Positions 59,868 through 64,000 of a stretch of 64,000 nt of DNA are shown here, in pieces. The stretch comes from DASQZT01 sp035638575 (GTDB lineage Bacteria; Acidobacteriota; Terriglobia; Bryobacterales; Bryobacteraceae). The stretch lies in NCBI GenBank assembly GCA_035638575.1, contig DASQZT010000303.1, forward strand, positions 10,291 through 74,290, written 5' to 3'. The translations under genes were made by a program, and so were the position numbers. The notes under the pieces are model-generated. The model was not told where the DNA came from. It did not search any database and saw only the letters and a program-made list of their open reading frames with translations. Positions within the stretch are counted from its first letter, which is position 1. Every line of letters starts with the position of its first letter.

Positions 59868-60965
59868 CTAGGCGGGGGTCAATCCGAGCCCCGGCTTCGA
59901 GGGCAGGATGAGCTTGCCCTTCTCCACACGGACGCCGCGGAACGGGTCGTTGGCGATCAGCAGGTTGCCGTCGAGATCGGCGTAATCCACGAGCGGCGAG
60001 AGATGCGCGGCGGCGGTGACCGAGACGGAACTCGAGATCATACAGCCGAGCATGGTGCGCATGCCCATGGCCCGGGCGACCTGGATCATGCGGTACGCCT
60101 CGAGGATGCCGCCGCTCTTGTCGAGCTTGACGTTGACGCCGTCGAAGGCTTCCTTCAGCTTAGGAATGTCGGAGGCGCGCTGGCAGGCCTCGTCGGCGAT
60201 GATGGGGATGTGGACGCGGGCGCGGATCCAGCGGGTTTCCTCGATCATTTCGGCGGGCAGGGGCTTCTCGATGAACTCGACGCCCTGCTTCTCCAGCCAG
60301 TTGATTTTGCGGACCGCCTCTTCCTTATCCTTCCAGCCCTCGTTGGCGTCGACGCGCAGCGGCTTTTTGGTGACGCTGCGGACGGCTTCGATGGTGGGCT
60401 CGTCGGTGGCCAGCCCCACCTTTACTTTGAGGACCGGGTAGTCGGCCGCTTCGCGCGTCTTCTGCCGGGTGATTTCGGGCGTGTCGATGCCGATGGAAAA
60501 GGTGGTGAGCGGCGTGTCCCTGGGGTCGAGTCCGAAAAAGCTGTAGAGGGGAATGCCGAGCTTCTGTCCCACCCAGTCCATCAGGGCGATATCGATGGCG
60601 GCCTTGCCGGCCCACTCGCCCGGCACACGTTTGAAGACCTCGGACATGATCTTGGCGAACTGCATGGGGTCGGAGGAGAGGAGCAGGCCGCGAACGGATT
60701 CGGCGGCCTTGCGGGCGCCTTCGGCGTCCTCGTGGTAGCGCACGATGGGGGCGCCCTCGCCGTGGCCCGTGATGCCGTCGCGGGTGAACGCGGTGTGCAG
60801 CGTATCGCGGTACTGGCTGGACGACATGGTGGTGGTCCAGGTGTGCTGCAGGTTCAGCCGCAGGATCCTGGTGACCAGCTCGGGAGGGGCGGCCGCGGGC
60901 ACGGCCGGCGCGGCGGCCACGCATCCGCCCGCGGCGGCGGTCTTTACGAAACGCCTGCGATTCAC
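59868..60965 (-). CDS. Enolase-superfamily dipeptide epimerase-like protein with TAT signal
   Basis: A 365-residue muconate-lactonizing/mandelate-racemase-type protein. The GTG at 60965 starts NRRRFVKTAAAGGCVAAAP, a twin-arginine signal. The barrel has VLKVKVG (catalytic Lys-x-Lys), LRVDANEGW (first metal Asp), VEFIEKPLP (second, Glu), IIADEACQ (third, Asp) and VNVKLDKSGGI (opposite Lys). This set is typical of L-Ala-D/L-Glu and related dipeptide epimerases. It is coupled (GTGA overlap) to an NlpC/P60 hydrolase that could release such dipeptides from murein, which supports the assignment. Export by TAT is unusual for this family. Confidence 0.88.
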   Translation of the reverse strand: MNRRRFVKTAAAGGCVAAAPAVPAAAPPELVTRILRLNLQHTWTTTMSSSQYRDTLHTAFTRDGITGHGEGAPIVRYHEDAEGARKAAESVRGLLLSSDPMQFAKIMSEVFKRVPGEWAGKAAIDIALMDWVGQKLGIPLYSFFGLDPRDTPLTTFSIGIDTPEITRQKTREAADYPVLKVKVGLATDEPTIEAVRSVTKKPLRVDANEGWKDKEEAVRKINWLEKQGVEFIEKPLPAEMIEETRWIRARVHIPIIADEACQRASDIPKLKEAFDGVNVKLDKSGGILEAYRMIQVARAMGMRTMLGCMISSSVSVTAAAHLSPLVDYADLDGNLLIANDPFRGVRVEKGKLILPSKPGLGLTPA

Positions 60966-61795
60966 TTGGGCCTCCTGATGGCCACCAGCAGCTTGGTCCA
61001 GTGGGGCTCGTCGAGATCGTCGATGCGCACCATGGGAGTCTGCCAGGTGGTGGCGTCGATGAACTTGCCGTCTCCGAGGTACACGCCTGTGTGGGTGATG
61101 CGCTTGTCGGAACTGCCGAAGTACAGGAGGTCGCCAGGGGCCAGGTCCTTTCGCTCCACGGGCGCAACGCCGCTCCAATCGGCCTGCGGCTGCGCGTCGC
61201 GGGGCATGTTGATACCGCGGCGGCGGCACAGCATCTGGGCGAAGCCGGAGCAATCGTAGCCGAAGGCCGAGGCGCCGCCCCAGGTGTAGGGGAGGCCGAG
61301 GAATTTCCGGCTGAGCGCCAGCATCTCCGGAATGGTGAGGGCTTTCGCGTCGAAGGCGGCGTCGCCGGTTTGCAGCCAGCCGGGACGGTCGTCGGGCAGC
61401 CGCACCTGAAGCCACCGCGTGTTGTCGGGCGGCTCGGCGATCACTTCCAGCTTGGTTTCGAACGGCACGGTCAGCAGGGGCGCGTGGCGCGTGACGTTCG
61501 GCTCGCGATAGACGTGGGCGAAGAGGCTTTGCACCTCGGCTACGCGGCCGTGAGTGGCGTAGGGCTGGCCGGCGCGCAACATGGGAAGCGGCGTCCAGCC
61601 GGTGTAATCGTCGGCGGTGCGGATGCGCGCCCAGCCTTCTTTCTGCTCGAGCAGGATCACGTTGGCGCCGTAGATGGCCTGCGAGACCACGTCGGCGTCT
61701 TCGCTGGGCTGGGAGTACATGTTGGCCACCGGCCGCAAGACCACGGCATTGGGCAGTGCCGCGGCGAACAGAGCGAGGGCTGCGATTCCAGGCAT
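60962..61795 (-). CDS. Secreted NlpC/P60 cell-wall hydrolase with SH3 domains
   Basis: A 277-residue exported protein. After a signal peptide (PGIAALALFAAALPNAVVL) come two SH3-like segments (NMYSQPSEDADVVSQAIYGA and a later VYREPNVTRHAPLLTVPFET) and a C-terminal NlpC/P60 domain. The catalytic Cys is in FGYDCSGFAQ, His in THTGVYLGDG, and the third polar residue follows in FIDATTW. It should cut D-Glu-diaminopimelate bonds in murein peptides. The start is the ATG at 61795 (MPGIAAL) with AAAGGAC upstream. It shares an operon with the dipeptide epimerase, fitting murein peptide recycling outside the cytoplasm. Confidence 0.91.
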   Translation of the reverse strand: MPGIAALALFAAALPNAVVLRPVANMYSQPSEDADVVSQAIYGANVILLEQKEGWARIRTADDYTGWTPLPMLRAGQPYATHGRVAEVQSLFAHVYREPNVTRHAPLLTVPFETKLEVIAEPPDNTRWLQVRLPDDRPGWLQTGDAAFDAKALTIPEMLALSRKFLGLPYTWGGASAFGYDCSGFAQMLCRRRGINMPRDAQPQADWSGVAPVERKDLAPGDLLYFGSSDKRITHTGVYLGDGKFIDATTWQTPMVRIDDLDEPHWTKLLVAIRRPK

Positions 61796-61831
61796 GGGAT
61801 GTCCTTTTTCAGGGTACCGCAACGCGCGCGG

Positions 61832-62362
61832 CTACTTGTCCGGCTGCTTCCTGGGGGCGCCGGGATGCGTCTCGACGGCGTTGTGCACGGGCTTCACGGT
61901 GCGCAGGAACTGGTAGATGGCGCCGAGGTCCTCGGGCGGCAACCGGCTGAAGTCGAGCCAGGGCATGATGGTGAACGCTTCCGGACCGGAGAGCGTGGGC
62001 GCGGCGCCGGCGGCGTAGTCTTTGTAGTCGTAGAACTTTTTCAGGAAATATTCCTCGCTCCACTTTCCGATGCCGGGAGTGATGTTGGCGCTCAGAACCG
62101 TGCCGAATGTGAAGACGAACGGAAAGCCCCCGGCCATTTCTTTTCCGGGCACGGGTTGGCCCTTGTCCTGGGGTGTGTGGCAATCGGCGCAGCCGCCAAT
62201 GGCTACCAGGTACTCGCCCCGCCTCCGCTTGTCGCTCAGGTCGGGCGCGGGCACGGTTCCCGCGGGCTGGGGCGCGGATTTGACGAGGAGCGACACGGGG
62301 AATGCCAATGCCGTCTTGGGCAGCGGGTTCTTTAACGGCGGCAGGGAATTCAGAAAAGCCAC
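61832..62362 (-). pseudogene. N-terminally truncated c-type cytochrome
   Basis: The frame reads VAFLNSLPPLKNPLPKTALA, then GEYLVAIGGCADCHTPQDKG with one CxxCH heme site and MPWLDFSRLPPEDLGAIYQF with a Met ligand. This is the second half of a mono/diheme cytochrome of the alcohol-dehydrogenase-subunit type. There is no signal peptide. Upstream, to about 62440, another frame carries AVVAPDITPD, a piece of the lost first half, joined with an internal deletion and shift. A protein made from the GTG at 62362 could not be exported, so I consider it a remnant. Confidence 0.65.
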
Positions 62363-62561
62363 CAGCGCGTGAACGTCGCCGTCGCATCGGGCGTGATATC
62401 AGGCGCCACCACGGCGCCCGGCAGACCGGACATTATGGCGGACAGAACATTATAAGCACTGCAGTATAGTACAGCTCGACCGGCGGCGGGCTTGAAAGCG
62501 AAGCGGCGGGTTGCGGGACGCCCCCGGCATCTGCTAGACTCACAGTGTCCCTTTGAAATTG

Positions 62562-62614
62562 CTCAGTGGGAGGTTCGTATGCCCGTTTGGGAACGGACCG
62601 CTTGCACCAATGAG
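62562..62614 (+). promoter_or_regulatory. Ribosomal protein L1-type autoregulatory mRNA leader
   Basis: The transcript just before rplA can fold as an imitation of the L1-binding helix of 23S rRNA. CUCAGUGG (62562-62569) pairs with CCAAUGAG (62607-62614) with one G-A mismatch. An asymmetric loop has GA on the 5' side (62570-62571) and GCUUGCA on the 3' side (62600-62606). GGUUCGU (62572-62578) pairs with ACGGACC (62593-62599), and CCC-GUUU-GGG closes the tip. The rRNA site has the same UGG-GA-GG strand opposite GACC-loop-CCA. The UGAG of the last strand belongs to the likely Shine-Dalgarno sequence five bases before ATG, so L1 binding would block translation. Confidence 0.75.
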
Positions 62615-62619
62615 GTCAC

Positions 62620-63330
62620 ATGGCACGCAAACCAGGTAAACACTACGAATCCGCCCGTAAGCAGGTTCAATCCAAAGAATACTTGCTCGAGGAAGCGGTA
62701 CCGCTCGTTCAGAAAATCAAGTACGCCAAGTTCGACGAGACCGTCGAGATCCACATGCGCCTCGGCGTGGACCCCAAGCACGCCGACCAGATGGTGCGCG
62801 GCACCGTCGTGATGCCCAACGGGCTGGGAAAGTCCAAGAAGGTTCTGGTGATCGCCGGCGGCGACAAACAGCGCGAAGCGATGGAAGCCGGCGCCGATTT
62901 GGTGGGGGGCGAGGACATGGTCAACAAGATCCAATCGGAAAGCTGGACCGATTTCGATGCGGTGATCGCCACGCCCGACATGATGAGGTCGGTCGGCAAG
63001 CTGGGCAAGATTCTGGGCCCGCGCGGGCTCATGCCGAATCCCAAGACCGGAACGGTCACGATGGACGTGGTCAAGGCGGTGAGGGAAGTCAAGGCCGGCA
63101 AGGTGGAATTCCGCGTGGACAAGACCGGAATCATTCACGCGCCGGTGGGCAAGGTGAGTTTCACGGCCGAGAAACTGGTGGAGAACGCCGCCAGCCTGAT
63201 CTCGGCGGTGATCAAGGCGAAGCCCGCCGTGGCCAAAGGCAAGTACGTGAGGAGCGCGACGATCTGCTCCACGATGGGGCCGGGGGTTGCGGTCGATACC
63301 GCGCCATTCAGCGTGAAGGCTGCACTCTAG
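62620..63330 (+). CDS. rplA: 50S ribosomal protein L1
   Basis: A 236-residue L1 protein that binds 23S rRNA at the mobile stalk and usually its own mRNA. MARKPGKHYESARKQV starts it; GTVVMPNGLGKSKKVLVIAG, LGKILGPRGLMPNPKTGTVT and VEFRVDKTGIIHAPVGKVSF are the conserved segments. Length is normal. The ATG at 62620 follows a structured leader (62562-62614). rplK, which usually precedes it, is absent: upstream on the other strand is a cytochrome remnant. rplJ follows 18 bases later. Confidence 0.97.
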   Translation: MARKPGKHYESARKQVQSKEYLLEEAVPLVQKIKYAKFDETVEIHMRLGVDPKHADQMVRGTVVMPNGLGKSKKVLVIAGGDKQREAMEAGADLVGGEDMVNKIQSESWTDFDAVIATPDMMRSVGKLGKILGPRGLMPNPKTGTVTMDVVKAVREVKAGKVEFRVDKTGIIHAPVGKVSFTAEKLVENAASLISAVIKAKPAVAKGKYVRSATICSTMGPGVAVDTAPFSVKAAL

Positions 63331-63348
63331 CGCGCTACAGGGGTTTCC

Positions 63349-63873
63349 ATGAAGAAGAGAGAAGACAAAGAGAAAGACGTCGCTGCTCTGCGCGCGGACC
63401 TGGAGCGGCTGCAGAACCTGTTCGTCACCGGGTACGAAAAGCTGCGCGTGGAACAGGACTTCGAGCTGCGCAAGGCGGTGCGGGGCGCGGGCGGAAAATA
63501 CAGGGTCATCAAGAACAACCTGGCCGAAAAGGCGTCGGAAGGCACGGCCGCCGAGCAGGTCCTGAAGGGACTGCGCGGAATGACCTCGATGGCCTACACC
63601 ACGAACGATCCGGTGGCGCTGGCCAAGGCTCTGACGACCTACGCGAAGGCCAACCCGAGCTTCACTTTCAAGGCGGGACTGGTGGAAGGCCGGGTGATCG
63701 ACGTCAAGGCCATCCAAGAACTGGCGAGCATGCCGGCGAAGGAAGCGATCTACGCCAAGCTGCTGTACCTGATCAACGCGCCGGCGCAACGGCTGCTGAC
63801 CGCGATGAACGCGGTGGGGCGCAACCTGGCGGCGGTAGTGGACCAGGGCGTGAAAGAGAACAAGTTTCAGTGA
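63349..63873 (+). CDS. rplJ: 50S ribosomal protein L10
   Basis: A 174-residue L10 protein, base of the L7/L12 stalk. The core is FVTGYEKLRVEQDFELRKAV, with YRVIKNNLAEKAS next and the C-terminal helix that binds L7/L12 (NAPAQRLLTAMNAVGRNLAA). The first residues, KKREDKEKDVAALRADLERL, form a charged helix as usual. The spacer from rplA is only 18 bases, too short for the separate L10 leader found in many bacteria, so rplJ probably depends on the leader before rplA. Confidence 0.96.
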   Translation: MKKREDKEKDVAALRADLERLQNLFVTGYEKLRVEQDFELRKAVRGAGGKYRVIKNNLAEKASEGTAAEQVLKGLRGMTSMAYTTNDPVALAKALTTYAKANPSFTFKAGLVEGRVIDVKAIQELASMPAKEAIYAKLLYLINAPAQRLLTAMNAVGRNLAAVVDQGVKENKFQ

Positions 63874-63915
63874 GGCGGTTGCCTCCCCGATTTCGACGAT
63901 TAAGGAGTTTTGAAC

Positions 63916-64000
63916 ATGGCGGACATTAACGCAATTGCGGAACAAATTCAAGGCTTGACCCTGCTGGAGGCCTCTCAGCTCGTGAAGTTGCTGGAAGAAA
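63916..64000 (+). CDS. rplL: 50S ribosomal protein L7/L12, N-terminal part (runs off the window)
   Basis: The frame starts at the ATG at 63916 with TAAGGAG upstream and reads MADINAIAEQIQGLTLLEAS and QLVKLLEE to the end of the window. This is the dimerisation domain of L7/L12 that attaches to L10. Its position 42 bases after rplJ confirms the identity. The hinge and factor-binding C-terminal domain lie outside. Confidence 0.94.
   Translation, partial: MADINAIAEQIQGLTLLEASQLVKLLEE

Noticed and set aside
63331..63348. An L10-type leader between rplA and rplJ
   Set aside because: The spacer is only 18 bases, far too short for the known L10 leader fold.
1..64000. tRNA, rRNA, CRISPR arrays and insertion sequences
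   Set aside because: I looked for CCA-adjacent cloverleaf arms, regularly spaced repeats with unique spacers, and transposase motifs, and found none that could be supported.

Overview
The window looks like a chromosomal segment of a high-GC acidobacterium of the Solibacter/Bryobacter type (order Bryobacterales). The evidence is a large TonB-dependent receptor with a carboxypeptidase-regulatory-like N-terminal domain, a VCBS/FG-GAP repeat protein, an NHL-repeat protein ending in what I recognise as the 'Solibacter C-terminal' domain, many secreted peptidase- and amidohydrolase-like proteins, and a bc-type respiratory complex with a multiheme cytochrome. I saw no tRNA, rRNA, CRISPR array or insertion sequence. 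Genes are tightly packed, many with ATGA or TGATG overlaps.

Layout. 1-6.3 kb: start of gltX (-), rlmN (+), then minus-strand genes for an SDR, an M28 peptidase, a SET protein, an unknown protein and a TlpA-like thioredoxin. 6.3-7.8 kb: two overlapping PTPS-like genes and folE. 7.8-16 kb: the TonB receptor with promoter and terminator, a domain remnant, and the VCBS protein. 16-17.3 kb: a decaying patch with a higBA pair whose toxin gene is broken and a frameshifted membrane protein. 17.6-22.6 kb: an unknown proline-rich protein and a two-gene pyruvate:ferredoxin oxidoreductase. 22.7-27.9 kb (-): a TIR-like protein coupled to an nSTAND ATPase with WD40 repeats, a likely defence or cell-death module. 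28-37 kb: a conserved hypothetical, hemW, ltaE, the NHL protein, an aldo/keto reductase, an amidohydrolase, and a broken mazF with its antitoxin.

38-49.4 kb: a respiratory cluster with Rieske protein, cytochrome b split in two, an octaheme cytochrome c, a cupredoxin lipoprotein, heme A/heme O biosynthesis genes, an ABC-2 transporter, SCO and DUF420. It encodes quinol oxidation plus the assembly factors for a heme-copper oxidase whose subunits lie elsewhere. 49.4-54.2 kb: a GntR-controlled membrane protein, a DHA2 drug exporter and secreted proteins. 54.3-58.5 kb (-): a Fic protein and a SIR2-NACHT-FGE-like STAND protein whose base composition differs from its surroundings. 58.5-62.4 kb (-): NDH-2, an enolase-superfamily epimerase, an NlpC/P60 hydrolase and a cytochrome c remnant; the epimerase and hydrolase together suggest turnover of murein peptides. 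62.6 kb to the end: rplA-rplJ-rplL, led by an RNA fold that mimics the L1 site of 23S rRNA.

The observations I rate highest are (1) the two PTPS-like paralogues, which have lost complementary parts of the intersubunit catalytic triad, as if they form an obligate heteromer; (2) the L1-type leader before rplA; and (3) the two STAND-type immune-like loci.
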